Assembly: GCA_035293045.1 (NCBI GenBank)
Contig: DATDOY010000112.1
Location: 1 to 37,629, forward strand
From: DATDOY01 sp035293045
GTDB taxonomy: Bacteria; Actinomycetota; Acidimicrobiia; IMCC26256; JACPCJ01
Length of the DNA: 37,629 nt
Reading direction: 5' to 3'
The position numbers were made by a program, and so were the translations under genes. This document shows positions 16,452-24,692 of the stretch, piece by piece. Below the pieces are notes generated by a model. That model was given only the letters and a program-made list of their open reading frames with translations. It did not search any database and was not told where the DNA came from. The stretch's first letter is position 1. Every line of letters begins with the position of its first letter.

Positions 16452-17609
16452 ATGTCCGGCGCCTTCTCGTTGAGCCCCGAACACGAGGAGTTCCGGGCCG
16501 CCGCCCGTCGGTTCGCCGAGGAGAAGATCGCCCCGCACGCCGCCGAGGCCGACGACAAGGAGCAGTTTCCGTGGCCGGCCTTCGAGGCCTACCGCGACAC
16601 GGGGTTCGTCGGCGTCCAGTTTCCCGAGGCGTACGGCGGCCAGGGTGCGGATCCCGTCACCAACGCCATCCTGATCGAGGAGGTCGCGCGGGTCTGCGCG
16701 TCGTCGTCGCTGTTCGTCATCATCTCCAAGCTCGGCATGATCCCGCTGCTCCAATGGGGAACGGACACACTCAGGCGAAAGTACGTGCCGAGGGTGGCGA
16801 GCGGTGAGATGCAAGCCAGCTACTGCCTCTCGGAGGCTGCGGCGGGCAGCGACGTCGCCTCGATGACGACCAAGGCCACCCCCGACGGCGACGACTGGGT
16901 GCTGTCCGGGCGCAAGATGTGGATCACCAACGCCGGCGTGTCCGACCTCTACACGGTGTTCGCCAAGACTGACCCCGAGGCCGGACACCGCGGGATCAGC
17001 TGTTTCGTCGTGGAGAGCGCATTCGAGGGGTTCTCGATCGGCAAGCTCGAGCACAAGATGGGCGTCCGGGGTTCTCCGACGGGCGAGATCGTGCTCGACG
17101 ACGTGCGGGTGCCGGGGGAGAACCTCGTCGGCGAGGTCGACCGCGGCTTCTACTACGCCATGGCGACCCTCGATCGGTCACGCCCGGGGATCGGCGCCCA
17201 AGCCGTCGGGATCGCGCAGGGTGCGCTCGACTGGGCCCTCCGCTACGTCAACGAGCGCGAGCAGTTCGGCCATGCGATTGCCGAGTTCCAGGGACTTCAG
17301 TTCATGCTCGCCGACATGGCGACCCGGATCGAGGCGGCTCGGCTCCTGGTGTACCGGGCGTGCGCGCTGATGGACGACGCGGCCCAATCGGACGGGCTGA
17401 CCAAGGCCGGCGCCATGGCGAAGCTCTTTGCCGCCGACACCGCCATGCAGGTCACGACGGACGCGGTGCAACTCCTCGGTGGCGCCGGCTACACCCGCGA
17501 ACATCCCGTCGAGCGCATGATGCGTGATGCCAAGATCACCCAGATCTACGAAGGTACGAACCAGATCCAGCGGGTGGTGATCGCGAAGCGGTTGCTCGGT
17601 TCGGCCTGA
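16452..17609 (+). CDS. Acyl-CoA dehydrogenase
   Basis: 385 residues, standard for the family. These FAD enzymes introduce the alpha-beta double bond in acyl-CoA and pass electrons to electron-transfer flavoprotein. Seen here: ASYCLSEAAAGSD (FAD/substrate loop), KMWITNAG, DRSRPGIGAQAVGIAQGA, QLLGGAGYTREHPVERMMRDA, and IYEGTNQIQR, whose Glu is the usual catalytic base. The ATG at 16452 is chosen because MSGAFSLSPEHEEFR matches the family N-terminus; an in-frame extension reaches upstream to 16377. The substrate chain length cannot be told from the sequence. Confidence 0.93.
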   Translation: MSGAFSLSPEHEEFRAAARRFAEEKIAPHAAEADDKEQFPWPAFEAYRDTGFVGVQFPEAYGGQGADPVTNAILIEEVARVCASSSLFVIISKLGMIPLLQWGTDTLRRKYVPRVASGEMQASYCLSEAAAGSDVASMTTKATPDGDDWVLSGRKMWITNAGVSDLYTVFAKTDPEAGHRGISCFVVESAFEGFSIGKLEHKMGVRGSPTGEIVLDDVRVPGENLVGEVDRGFYYAMATLDRSRPGIGAQAVGIAQGALDWALRYVNEREQFGHAIAEFQGLQFMLADMATRIEAARLLVYRACALMDDAAQSDGLTKAGAMAKLFAADTAMQVTTDAVQLLGGAGYTREHPVERMMRDAKITQIYEGTNQIQRVVIAKRLLGSA

Positions 17610-17635
17610 CCGGCCCGTCGGCGCGCCGACATGGG

Positions 17636-17641
17636 TAGCCT
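17636..17641 (+). promoter_or_regulatory. -10 element TAGCCT, leaderless-type
   Basis: TAGCCT ends 7 nt before the ATG of the SMP-30 gene. It selects 17649 over the ATG at 17631. Confidence 0.45.
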
Positions 17642-17648
17642 GCGCGCC

Positions 17649-18599
17649 ATGAGCATCACGCCGATCCCCTTGTCCGCGCTCGAACCGTTCGGGACGGGTT
17701 TGAAGCGACCCGAGGACGTCGTCGTTTCGGCCGACGGGCGGGTGTTCGTCTCCCATCAGCATGAGGTGGCCGAGATTCTCGATGACGGCTCCGTGCGCGC
17801 GTTCGGAGACGGCCTTGGTGAGTGCAACGGGATCAACATGTTGCGCGACGGTCGGATTGTCACGACGAACTACTTGTTCGAGGGCGGCGTGCGCGCCGTC
17901 GACCCCGACTCGGGCAAGGTCGAGCTCCTCGCCGACGTCGTCGATGGGCGTCCGCTCAGCTTCACGAACTACCCGGTCATCGACGAGGCGGGGTCGGTCT
18001 GGGTGAGCTGCTCCACCCAGCACGAGGGGTGGTTGCAGGCGATGTCGCGGGGCGCCGACGACGGCTTCATCATCCGCATCGATCCCGATGGCACCACGGC
18101 CATCGTCGCCGAAGGGATCGTCTTCGCCAACGGCATGGCGCTCGACGCCGACGAGTCGCACCTGTACTGCTGTCAGACCGCGCCCGGCAACGTCGTGCGG
18201 TTCCCCATCCGCGCCGACCGCACGCTCGGTCCGAAGGAGGAGTACGGGCCGCCGATGGGCGAGCGCGGTGCCGACGAGTACACCGACGAGGCGGGAATGG
18301 CGGCCTTCACCAACCCCGAGATCCAGCGTCGGTGGGCGCTCACCGACGGATGCGGGTTCGACGCGGCCGGCAACCTGTGGGTCACCGTCGTCACCGCGGC
18401 GCGCGTCAACGTCATCACCCCCGAAGGCGAACTCATCACGGTCATCGACGACCCCGACGGCACGACGATGCCCTTGCCTACCAATGTGTCGTGGGGCGGG
18501 CCGGACTTGACCGACCTGTACATCGGGTCGATCGGCGCCAATCATGTCCTCAAGACCCGCAGCCCGGTGCCGGGGCTACCGCTCACGCACCAGCGGTAG
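17649..18599 (+). CDS. SMP-30/gluconolactonase-like beta-propeller protein
   Basis: 316 residues. The sequence shows the repeating strand pattern of SMP-30/LRE proteins: LKRPEDVVVSADGRVFVS, GECNGINMLRDGRIVTTNY, GIVFANGMALDADESHLYCCQT and GCGFDAAGNLWVTVV. The acidic and Asn positions in these segments correspond to the metal site. Family members hydrolyse sugar lactones or related esters, but many have no assigned substrate. It lies 39 nt after the acyl-CoA dehydrogenase with its own putative -10. No signal peptide is seen, so it is probably cytoplasmic. Confidence 0.8.
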   Translation: MSITPIPLSALEPFGTGLKRPEDVVVSADGRVFVSHQHEVAEILDDGSVRAFGDGLGECNGINMLRDGRIVTTNYLFEGGVRAVDPDSGKVELLADVVDGRPLSFTNYPVIDEAGSVWVSCSTQHEGWLQAMSRGADDGFIIRIDPDGTTAIVAEGIVFANGMALDADESHLYCCQTAPGNVVRFPIRADRTLGPKEEYGPPMGERGADEYTDEAGMAAFTNPEIQRRWALTDGCGFDAAGNLWVTVVTAARVNVITPEGELITVIDDPDGTTMPLPTNVSWGGPDLTDLYIGSIGANHVLKTRSPVPGLPLTHQR

Positions 18600-18607
18600 C
18601 CGCGGTG
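18588..18607. terminator. Hairpin with the TAG stop in its loop
   Basis: CACC-A-GCGG pairs with CCGC-GGTG with one bulged A. The three-base loop is the TAG stop of the SMP-30 gene. It lies between convergent genes and has no T-run. Confidence 0.4.
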
Positions 18608-18624
18608 CAGCGCGATGTCGAGCC

Positions 18625-20217
18625 TCAGCCGGAAACGATGAGATCGACCGCGGTGAAGTGCGGACCGTGGCCGTGGAACACCGCGTTCCCGAACGGCATC
18701 ACCCCGCCGTCCTCGGAGAGGATGAGATAGCCGCCGCCGTCCGCGGTCGGGACAATTCTCACGGCCCGTCCGCCGACGAACCCGGTGGCCGGCACCGAAC
18801 CGTGGAAGGGGGCACCACCGAAGGCGAACACGCCTCCGCGGCGGTCGAGCACCCAGTAGCCCCCTCCGGGCGCGGCCTTGATGTCGGTCACCTCAGTGTC
18901 ACCGCGCACGACGCCCTGTTGGGCGAGCTGCGGGATCGACCCGTGGAACCGCGCCGACCCGAAGGTGAACACGCCGCCGTTGCGATCGAGGATCCAGTAC
19001 CCCGTCCCGTCGAGCGTCGGCTCGAGCGCGACGATGTCGGCCCAGTCGATCGGGGTGCCGCTCGCCCGTAGACCTGGGACCGACCCGAGGAACGGCGCGT
19101 CGGCAAAGCCGAACACCCCGCCGTGGCGATCGAGGAGCCAATAGCCGGCCGCCGAACGGGCCGCGATGCGCACGACGACGGACTGCCCGATGGTGGCTCC
19201 CGCCAAGCGCAGAGCGGGGAGCGACCCGAAGTAGGGCGCCCCGCCGAATCCGTGCACACCGCCGTCGGCGTCGACCATCCAGAAGGCGTCATGCCCGGGC
19301 ACGGGTGCTGCCGACGTGACGGGTGAGGACACCCCGCGGGTGGGTAGCGCGCCGAGATGGGACACCGCCCCGAACGGGGTGACGTCGCCGGTGGCGTGGA
19401 CCATCCGGTATCCCCCCGGTCCACGCGACCACGCCTGTGCTGTGGTGCCGGCGAGCCGGTCGGCCACCCGTTGGCGAAGGTGTCCGAGCAGGGCATACAT
19501 ACCGTTGCCCGGACACCCGGTCGATCGCAGGTCGCGGTGTCCGACGATCGTGGGCAATACGCGGGTCGCTCCGTCGCTCGCGGTCCACGGCTCCACTCCC
19601 GTTGGGTCGAGGCCGTGTCGGCTGCATTTCCAAGCGATCACGTCGGCCACCGCATCGAGGGCGGCGTCGGTCGGGCGGCCGCTGGTGTAGGTGCCGATGA
19701 GCGCGATGCCGACGGCGCCGCCGTTCCACTCACCGGCGTGCGCGCCGCGGACGCCGCGGCCGTAAGGATCCTCCCCGTCGTGCGCTTCGCCGGCGGCGTA
19801 GTTGCGAGCGAAGCGCCCTTCGAAGATGCGACCTGCCTCGTCGACGAGGAAGTTGTAGCCGATGTCCACCCAGGGGGCGCCGTCCTCGCGGTTGAGGTGG
19901 CTGCCGTAGATCGACCGGACCCGACCCGCCGGGTCGGGGTCGCGGTTGGGCGTGGCGGTGTGGTGGATCACGAACTTCCGGACGGGATGGAAGTTGGGCA
20001 GGTCCCCCCGCCGGCGCTCGTCCGCGCCCCACTGGGCGCGGGTGATGATCGGGGGTGCCGCGACCGCGGTGGAGATGGCCGACGCGAGATCGAGGGACGT
20101 GAGGCCGAGGAGCGAGCGACCCCATGGCCCGGCGAGGCGGAGCGCCGCACCGGTGCCGGCGAGGCGGAGGCCGCCCGCGAGCAACGCGCGGCGGTCAGGG
20201 CGGGGAAGTGGCGACAC
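18625..20217 (-). CDS. Secreted N-acetylmuramoyl-L-alanine amidase (PGRP) with C-terminal repeat domain
   Basis: About 530 residues. A Tat-like signal (PDRRALLAGGLRLAG) leads to a PGRP/amidase_2 domain: ITRAQWGADE, then VIHHTATP (zinc His), IGYNFLVDEAGRIFEGR and VGHRDLRSTGCPG (second His plus Cys). The C-terminal half carries six repeats of about 45 residues of the type GYWxLDRxGGVFxFGxAPFxGS, probably forming a propeller-like fold that may bind the cell wall. Start at GTG 20217 gives a compact Tat signal and has GATACT 7 nt upstream. ATG 20262 would leave only 32 bp to the divergent gene. The role is likely peptidoglycan cleavage outside the membrane. Confidence 0.88.
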   Translation of the reverse strand: MSPLPRPDRRALLAGGLRLAGTGAALRLAGPWGRSLLGLTSLDLASAISTAVAAPPIITRAQWGADERRRGDLPNFHPVRKFVIHHTATPNRDPDPAGRVRSIYGSHLNREDGAPWVDIGYNFLVDEAGRIFEGRFARNYAAGEAHDGEDPYGRGVRGAHAGEWNGGAVGIALIGTYTSGRPTDAALDAVADVIAWKCSRHGLDPTGVEPWTASDGATRVLPTIVGHRDLRSTGCPGNGMYALLGHLRQRVADRLAGTTAQAWSRGPGGYRMVHATGDVTPFGAVSHLGALPTRGVSSPVTSAAPVPGHDAFWMVDADGGVHGFGGAPYFGSLPALRLAGATIGQSVVVRIAARSAAGYWLLDRHGGVFGFADAPFLGSVPGLRASGTPIDWADIVALEPTLDGTGYWILDRNGGVFTFGSARFHGSIPQLAQQGVVRGDTEVTDIKAAPGGGYWVLDRRGGVFAFGGAPFHGSVPATGFVGGRAVRIVPTADGGGYLILSEDGGVMPFGNAVFHGHGPHFTAVDLIVSG

Positions 20218-20282
20218 CGGTCCCAGTATCGGCCCCCGGTAACCGCACCTTGGGGATTTCATTCGGCCCCGCCCCCACCGGG

Positions 20283-20288
20283 TAGTTT
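20283..20288 (+). promoter_or_regulatory. -10 element TAGTTT, leaderless-type
   Basis: TAGTTT ends 6 nt before the ATG of the small membrane protein gene. Confidence 0.5.
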
Positions 20289-20294
20289 CTCTGC

Positions 20295-20528
20295 ATGCCC
20301 GAGACGACAGACGACACGACGTCGGAGACGCCCACCGAGTCCGCGTCCCCCGAGCAGAGCGGGGGCAACCCGGGACTCTTCGTGGGGTTGATCCTCCTCT
20401 CCCTCGTCGTGAGCGCGGTCCTCATCGGAGGGTTCTGGGGCGACAAGGACCCCGGGACCGACTTCACTCCGGCGCAGCTCGACGTCGACACCGAGCAGGT
20501 CGGCCCGGGGTCACCCGTTCCCGAGTAA
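20295..20528 (+). CDS. Small single-pass membrane protein
   Basis: 77 residues. The first 25 are acidic and Ser/Thr-rich. One clear hydrophobic helix (LFVGLILLSLVVSAVLIGGF) follows, then an acidic 30-residue tail. No family is recognised. Support comes from the well-placed TAGTTT six bases before the ATG and from the plausible membrane topology. It is divergent from the amidase and convergent with leuD. Confidence 0.65.
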   Translation: MPETTDDTTSETPTESASPEQSGGNPGLFVGLILLSLVVSAVLIGGFWGDKDPGTDFTPAQLDVDTEQVGPGSPVPE

Positions 20529-20538
20529 GAGCGCTCGG
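20521..20538. terminator. Weak hairpin with TAA stop in its loop
   Basis: CCGAG (20521-20525) pairs with CTCGG (20534-20538) and the loop starts with the TAA of the small membrane protein gene. The convergent leuD stop is 2 nt away. Confidence 0.3.
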
Positions 20539-20539
20539 C

Positions 20540-21136
20540 TTAGGAGTTCGTCCGGGGGAGCCACTCGGGTCGACGTGCCTCGAAGGTCTCGATGGTCCCG
20601 GCGTGGGCGAGGGTGAGGCCGATGTCGTCGAGCCCGTTCAGCAGCCGGTACTGCACGGAGTCGTCGAGCGAGAACCCGGCGTCGATGTCCGCGGCCGGGG
20701 CCGAGATGCGCCGGCCTTCCACGTCCACCACGACCTCGAGCGACGGGTCGGCTTCGACCGCATCGAGGAGGGCATCGGCGGTTGCTGCGTCGACCTCGAC
20801 CGCCACGAGCCCGTTCTTGCCCGCGTTGTTGCGGAAGATGTCGGCGAACCGGACGGACACGACGGCCCGGAAGCCATAGTCCATCAGCGCCCATACGGCG
20901 TGCTCCCGCGACGATCCGGTGCCGAAGTTGGCCCCGGCGACGAGGATCGAGGCGCCGTCGTAGCGTCCTTGGTTGAGCACGAAGTCGCTGCTCTCGCGCC
21001 AGGATTCGAAGAGGCCATCCCCAAATCCCGTGCGCTCCACCTTCTTCAGCCAGTCGGACGGGATGATCTGGTCGGTGTCGACATCGCTGGCGCGGAGGGG
21101 AACCGCCGTCCCCGAGATCACGCGTACGGGTTCCAT
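20540..21136 (-). CDS. leuD: 3-isopropylmalate dehydratase small subunit
   Basis: 198 residues, normal length. The swivel-domain motif ANFGTGSSREHAVWAL is present, along with DVDTDQIIPSDWLK at the N-terminus. Together with LeuC it isomerises 2-isopropylmalate to 3-isopropylmalate. In organisms with the citramalate route the same pair converts citramalate to 3-methylmalate for isoleucine. Its ATG shares one base with the leuC stop (TGATG), so the two subunits are translationally coupled. Confidence 0.96.
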   Translation of the reverse strand: MEPVRVISGTAVPLRASDVDTDQIIPSDWLKKVERTGFGDGLFESWRESSDFVLNQGRYDGASILVAGANFGTGSSREHAVWALMDYGFRAVVSVRFADIFRNNAGKNGLVAVEVDAATADALLDAVEADPSLEVVVDVEGRRISAPAADIDAGFSLDDSVQYRLLNGLDDIGLTLAHAGTIETFEARRPEWLPRTNS

Positions 21137-22563
21137 CAGCCTGCTCCTCCGCTCGAAACCGGGGTGTCGAGGTCGCTGGGTGTGCGAAAGCGCCCCGCGA
21201 TGGCGGTTGCCGCCGCGACCTCGGGGGAGACGAGATGCGTGCGGCCGCCTTTGCCCTGGCGTCCCTCGAAGTTGCGGTTCGACGTCGAAGCGCAACGCTC
21301 GCCCGGCGTCAGGATGTCGGGGTTCATGCCGAGGCACATCGAACATCCGGCCGAGCGCCATTCGAAGCCGGCGGCCGTGAAGACCTCGTCGAGCCCCTCG
21401 GCCTCGGCTTCCGCCTTCACGAGCATCGAGCCGGGAACGACGAGGGCGCGCATGCCGTCCTTCACGCGCCGTCCCCGCACCACGCCGGCCGCGGCTCGCA
21501 GGTCCTCGAGCCGTCCATTGGTGCACGATCCGATGAACACGGTGTCGACGGCGATGTCGCGGATGCTGGTGCCCGCCGTGAGACCCATGTAGCGCAGGGC
21601 GCGGGCCGCCGCCTCCTGGTGTGCGGCGTCGTCGAACGACGCCGGGTCGGGGACCACGTCGTCGATCGACACGGTCTGGGCGGGGTTGGTGCCCCAGCTC
21701 ACATACGGAGCCAGCGCGGACGCGTCGATCACGACTTCCTTGTCGAAGGTCGCGTCGGGATCGGATGGAAGCGACCGCCACGCCTCGACGGCGCGGTCCC
21801 AGTCGCTTCCTTGCGGCGCGCGCGGCCGGCCCTCGAGCCACGCGAACGTGGTGTCGTCCGGCGCGATCAGGCCCGCCTTGGCGCCCGCCTCGATCGACAT
21901 GTTGCACACGGTCATCCGACCCTCCATCGAGAGCGATCGGATCGTCGATCCCCGGTATTCAACGATCGAGCCCACTCCGCCGCCGGTGCCGATGCGGGCG
22001 ATGATCCCCAGGATCACGTCTTTGGCGGTCACGCCGGCGGGCAGGTCGCCCTCGACGGTGACCGCCATCATGGCGGGACGGCGCTGGGGGAGCGTCTGGG
22101 TCGCCAGCACGTGCTCGATCTCGCTCGTGCCGATGCCGAAGGCGAGGGCGCCGAACGCACCGTGGGTCGACGTGTGGCTGTCGCCGCACACGATCGTGAG
22201 GCCCGGCTGGGTGAGGCCGAGTTGCGGCCCGATCACGTGGACGATGCCCTGGTTGGCGTCGCCCATGGGGTAGAGGGGGATGTCGAACTCGTCGCAGTTC
22301 TGGGCGAGGACGTCGACCTGGCGCGCCGAGACCGGGTCCGCAATCGGCCGATCGATGTCGGTGGTCGGGACGTTGTGGTCCATGGTGGCGAGCGTGAGGT
22401 CGGGCCGGCGGACGCCGCGCCCGGAGAGGCGGAGCCCGTCGAACGCCTGCGGCGACGTGACCTCGTGGATGAGATGGAGGTCGACGTAGAGGAGGTCGGG
22501 CTCGCCCTCCTCGTGATGGACGACGTGGGCGTCCCAGATCTTCTCTGCCAGCGTCTTTCCCAT
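21136..22563 (-). CDS. leuC: 3-isopropylmalate dehydratase large subunit
   Basis: 475 residues, normal length. The iron-sulfur cluster ligands are visible in FIGSCTNGRLEDL and AGCSMCLGMNPD (three cysteines), with the aconitase-type VCGDSHTSTHGAFG near residue 130. It forms the cluster-bearing subunit of isopropylmalate isomerase with LeuD. GGAGCGGG lies a few bases before the ATG, so unlike many neighbours it uses a ribosome-binding site behind a leader of about 60 nt. The divergent IclR regulator and the intergenic palindrome imply repressor control. Confidence 0.97.
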   Translation of the reverse strand: MGKTLAEKIWDAHVVHHEEGEPDLLYVDLHLIHEVTSPQAFDGLRLSGRGVRRPDLTLATMDHNVPTTDIDRPIADPVSARQVDVLAQNCDEFDIPLYPMGDANQGIVHVIGPQLGLTQPGLTIVCGDSHTSTHGAFGALAFGIGTSEIEHVLATQTLPQRRPAMMAVTVEGDLPAGVTAKDVILGIIARIGTGGGVGSIVEYRGSTIRSLSMEGRMTVCNMSIEAGAKAGLIAPDDTTFAWLEGRPRAPQGSDWDRAVEAWRSLPSDPDATFDKEVVIDASALAPYVSWGTNPAQTVSIDDVVPDPASFDDAAHQEAAARALRYMGLTAGTSIRDIAVDTVFIGSCTNGRLEDLRAAAGVVRGRRVKDGMRALVVPGSMLVKAEAEAEGLDEVFTAAGFEWRSAGCSMCLGMNPDILTPGERCASTSNRNFEGRQGKGGRTHLVSPEVAAATAIAGRFRTPSDLDTPVSSGGAG

Positions 22564-22622
22564 GGCCCGCTCCGTGTGCTCGGTGTGACCTCGTGCCCCC
22601 GCCCGCCCTCGGGCGATCGGGT

Positions 22623-22639
22623 ATCTCACATAATGAGAT
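22623..22639. promoter_or_regulatory. Palindromic operator between leuC and the IclR gene
   Basis: ATCTCA (22623-22628) and TGAGAT (22634-22639) are perfect arms around CATAA. The palindrome lies just upstream of the TAATAT -10 of the regulator. Its centre holds CATTAT on the minus strand, a possible leuC -10. A repressor bound here would cover both promoters. That it is the LtbR-type site is inference. Confidence 0.6.
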
Positions 22640-22641
22640 GC

Positions 22642-22647
22642 TAATAT
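22642..22647 (+). promoter_or_regulatory. -10 element TAATAT, leaderless-type
   Basis: TAATAT ends 6 nt before the ATG of the IclR regulator gene. Confidence 0.6.
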
Positions 22648-22653
22648 CGAGGT

Positions 22654-23307
22654 ATGGACAGCGTATCGGGTGTCGGGGTTCTGGACAAGTCGATGATGAT
22701 CGTGGACGCGGTGCATCACGGCGGTGCGCTGTCGCTCGCCGAACTGGTGGAGGACACGGGATTGCCGCGCCCCACCGCGCACCGGCTGGCGGCCGCGCTC
22801 GAGGACCATCGTGTCCTGCGTCGCGATGCCGACGGGCGGTATCGCCTCGGCATGCGGCTGATCGGGTGGGGGGCGGCGGCGGGCGGCGAGGCGGGGCTCC
22901 TCGACGCCGCCACGCCCATCCTCATCGAGCTCCGCGATCGGACGGGGGAGAGCGTGCAGCTCTATGTGCGCGACGGTGACACGCGGGTGTGCATCGCGTC
23001 GCTCGAACGCCGACAGGGTGGCCTACGCGACGCGGTCCCGACCGGCGCGGTGCTCCCGATCGAGCGAGGGTCGGGCGGCAAGGCGCTCACCGAGCACGTG
23101 GGCGCAGGAGGCTGGGCGGAGAGCGTCGCCGAACGCGAAGAGGGCGTCGCGAGCGTGAGTGCTCCGGTCCGCGACCCGTCCGGTCGTGTCCTCGCCGCGG
23201 TGAGCGTGAGCGGTCCGCTGGCCCGGCTCGGGAAGGCGCCCGGACGCAAGTACGGCGCGCGCGTCGTGGCGGCTGCGCGTGACATGGAGCGACGCCTCGG
23301 GGTGTGA
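22654..23307 (+). CDS. ltbR: IclR-family regulator, LtbR/NdgR type
   Basis: 217 residues. An N-terminal winged helix-turn-helix (about 10-65) includes LSLAELVEDTGLPRPTAHRL. It is followed by the IclR effector domain with VQLYVRDGDTRVCIASLE and GSGGKAL. Position divergent from leuCD is the hallmark of LtbR (Corynebacterium) and NdgR (Streptomyces), repressors of leucine genes. The symbol rests on family plus position, not on a proven site. It probably controls itself, since the palindrome abuts its -10. It ends 9 nt from the convergent membrane-protein gene. Confidence 0.88.
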   Translation: MDSVSGVGVLDKSMMIVDAVHHGGALSLAELVEDTGLPRPTAHRLAAALEDHRVLRRDADGRYRLGMRLIGWGAAAGGEAGLLDAATPILIELRDRTGESVQLYVRDGDTRVCIASLERRQGGLRDAVPTGAVLPIERGSGGKALTEHVGAGGWAESVAEREEGVASVSAPVRDPSGRVLAAVSVSGPLARLGKAPGRKYGARVVAAARDMERRLGV

Positions 23308-23330
23308 CCCGAGCGGTCAGCGCTTCGGGT
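23307..23330. terminator. Hairpin between convergent genes, stop codon in loop
   Basis: ACCCGAGCG (23307-23315) pairs with CGCTTCGGGT (23321-23330) with one bulged T. The loop contains the reverse-strand stop (23317-23319) and the left arm starts on the last base of the forward stop. Confidence 0.5.
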
Positions 23331-24141
23331 GGAACTGACTGGCGAGGTCGCTCGACGAGAACGGCCCGGCGACCGCGCCGCTGACCGCGTACTGGTAGAG
23401 CACCGCCCGGAACACCCCGCCCATCGCCGTCCCGATGGCGCAGAACGCGACCACCTCGACCACGAGGAGCGTGATCCCCACCGGCGGCACGGCGGCGGCG
23501 AGAAGACCAGTGACCAAGAAGATCGGCAGGCCGATGAGGAACATGGCGATGCCGATGGCACCCTCGCCCACGAGCTGCTCACCCCAGCGTTCCTTGAAGA
23601 GCGCCGACGAACGCTTCACCGACTCCCACGGACCGAGGTCTTCGTGCACGATCACTGGCACCACTAGGAAGGTGGTGACGGCCCACGCCATCTCCGCGAC
23701 CCATACGAGGATGCGCCCGAGGAGCCCAGCCCGTTCGCGCAGGGCGCGAAGGATGGTGCCGACAACGACCGTGATGAAAGTCCAGCCGAGCAGCGTGTGC
23801 GCTCGCTTGAACGCGGGGCCGACGGCGTCGGCGAGCGTGGGGTCGCCGCCCGCGAGCCGCATCGACGCGGCGGCGACGATGGCCGCCAGCGTCAACTGTG
23901 AGATGTACGTGAGCGAGATGGCCGCGGCCGCCATGAAGAGGTATTCGGTGGCGCCGACGGATTCGCCCTCGGCGGGAAGGCCCGCGGAGACCGCGAGGTA
24001 GGTGAGGAACAGGCCGGCGCCGACGACCAGGCTGAGGAACAACGATCCGACGGCGAGCCAGATGAGTTCCGTGTCGGCGCGGAGAACGTCCCAGCTTTGA
24101 CGAGCCAGCCGAAACCCTCGAGAAACCCTGGCGCCGATCAC
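23317..24141 (-). CDS. DUF6159-like integral membrane protein
   Basis: 274 residues. It starts with a short basic amphipathic region (ARVSRGFRLARQSWDVLR) followed by about five or six hydrophobic segments: LIWLAVGSLFLSLVVGAGLFLTY, the FMAAAAISLTYISQL region, LLGWTFITVVVGTIL, AWAVTTFLVVPVIV, IAMFLIGLPIFLVTGLL and ITLLVVEVVAFCAIG. The pattern SRGFRLxxxSWxVLR plus FFVVPVIVxEDxG is what I recall for DUF6159 proteins, whose function is not established. Start GTG 24141 has TACACT 7 nt upstream. Confidence 0.75.
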   Translation of the reverse strand: MIGARVSRGFRLARQSWDVLRADTELIWLAVGSLFLSLVVGAGLFLTYLAVSAGLPAEGESVGATEYLFMAAAAISLTYISQLTLAAIVAAASMRLAGGDPTLADAVGPAFKRAHTLLGWTFITVVVGTILRALRERAGLLGRILVWVAEMAWAVTTFLVVPVIVHEDLGPWESVKRSSALFKERWGEQLVGEGAIGIAMFLIGLPIFLVTGLLAAAVPPVGITLLVVEVVAFCAIGTAMGGVFRAVLYQYAVSGAVAGPFSSSDLASQFHPKR

Positions 24142-24148
24142 CGACCCG

Positions 24149-24154
24149 AGTGTA
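24149..24154 (-). promoter_or_regulatory. -10 element TACACT, leaderless-type
   Basis: TACACT, then CGGGTCG, then GTG for the membrane-protein gene. It shares CTCGGGTCGGTGA with the start region of the gene at 8498. Confidence 0.5.
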
Positions 24155-24162
24155 GGCCGGGC

Positions 24163-24636
24163 TTACGCCGGGCGAATGTCGAGGATCTCGACCTTCATGG
24201 TTCCGACGGGCGCCTCGTAGTCGACGACCTCGCCGATCCCGCGGCCAAGGATCGCCTGTCCGAGCGGAGCGCTCACCGAGAGGACGTCGTATTCGTCGTG
24301 ACGCTCCTCGATCGAGCCGACGAGGTAGGTCCACTCGTCTTCGCCGAGGCGGATCTTGACGATCGTCCCAGATGCAACCACGTCGCCGGCCGCGCCCTCG
24401 ACGATCTCAGCCTTCTCGAGGATGGCCTCGAGTTGGCGAATGCGTCCCTCGTTGTAGCCCTGCTCGTTCTTGGCGGCGTCGTAGTCGGCGTTCTCCCGGA
24501 TGTCGCCGTGCTCGCGGGCCCGCTCGATCCAGGCGGAGATCTCTTGGCGGTACTCACCCTTGCGGTGCGCGAGCTCGTCGGCGAGCCGACGGTGGGCGTC
24601 GGGCGAGAGATGGGTCGTCGCTTCGGATTCGGTCAC
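24163..24636 (-). CDS. greA: Transcription elongation factor GreA
   Basis: 157 residues, the expected length. The N-terminal coiled coil carries GDIRENADYDAAKNEQ, with the acidic tip residues (Asp and Glu) that activate RNA cleavage in backtracked polymerase. The C-terminal FKBP-like domain ends in SAPLGQAILGRGIGEVV. The GTG start is placed by family length and by TAGAGT 8 nt upstream. The open frame extends to 25188, but that extension is antisense to the kinase gene. It stands between the membrane-protein gene and the divergent kinase. Confidence 0.95.
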   Translation of the reverse strand: MTESEATTHLSPDAHRRLADELAHRKGEYRQEISAWIERAREHGDIRENADYDAAKNEQGYNEGRIRQLEAILEKAEIVEGAAGDVVASGTIVKIRLGEDEWTYLVGSIEERHDEYDVLSVSAPLGQAILGRGIGEVVDYEAPVGTMKVEILDIRPA

Positions 24637-24644
24637 GAGCAGGA

Positions 24645-24650
24645 ACTCTA
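24645..24650 (-). promoter_or_regulatory. -10 element TAGAGT, leaderless-type
   Basis: TAGAGT ends 8 nt before the greA GTG. Confidence 0.45.
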
Positions 24651-24692
24651 CGACCTGTGTCAAAAAGCGCCAATGGTGAGGATGAATCAGCC

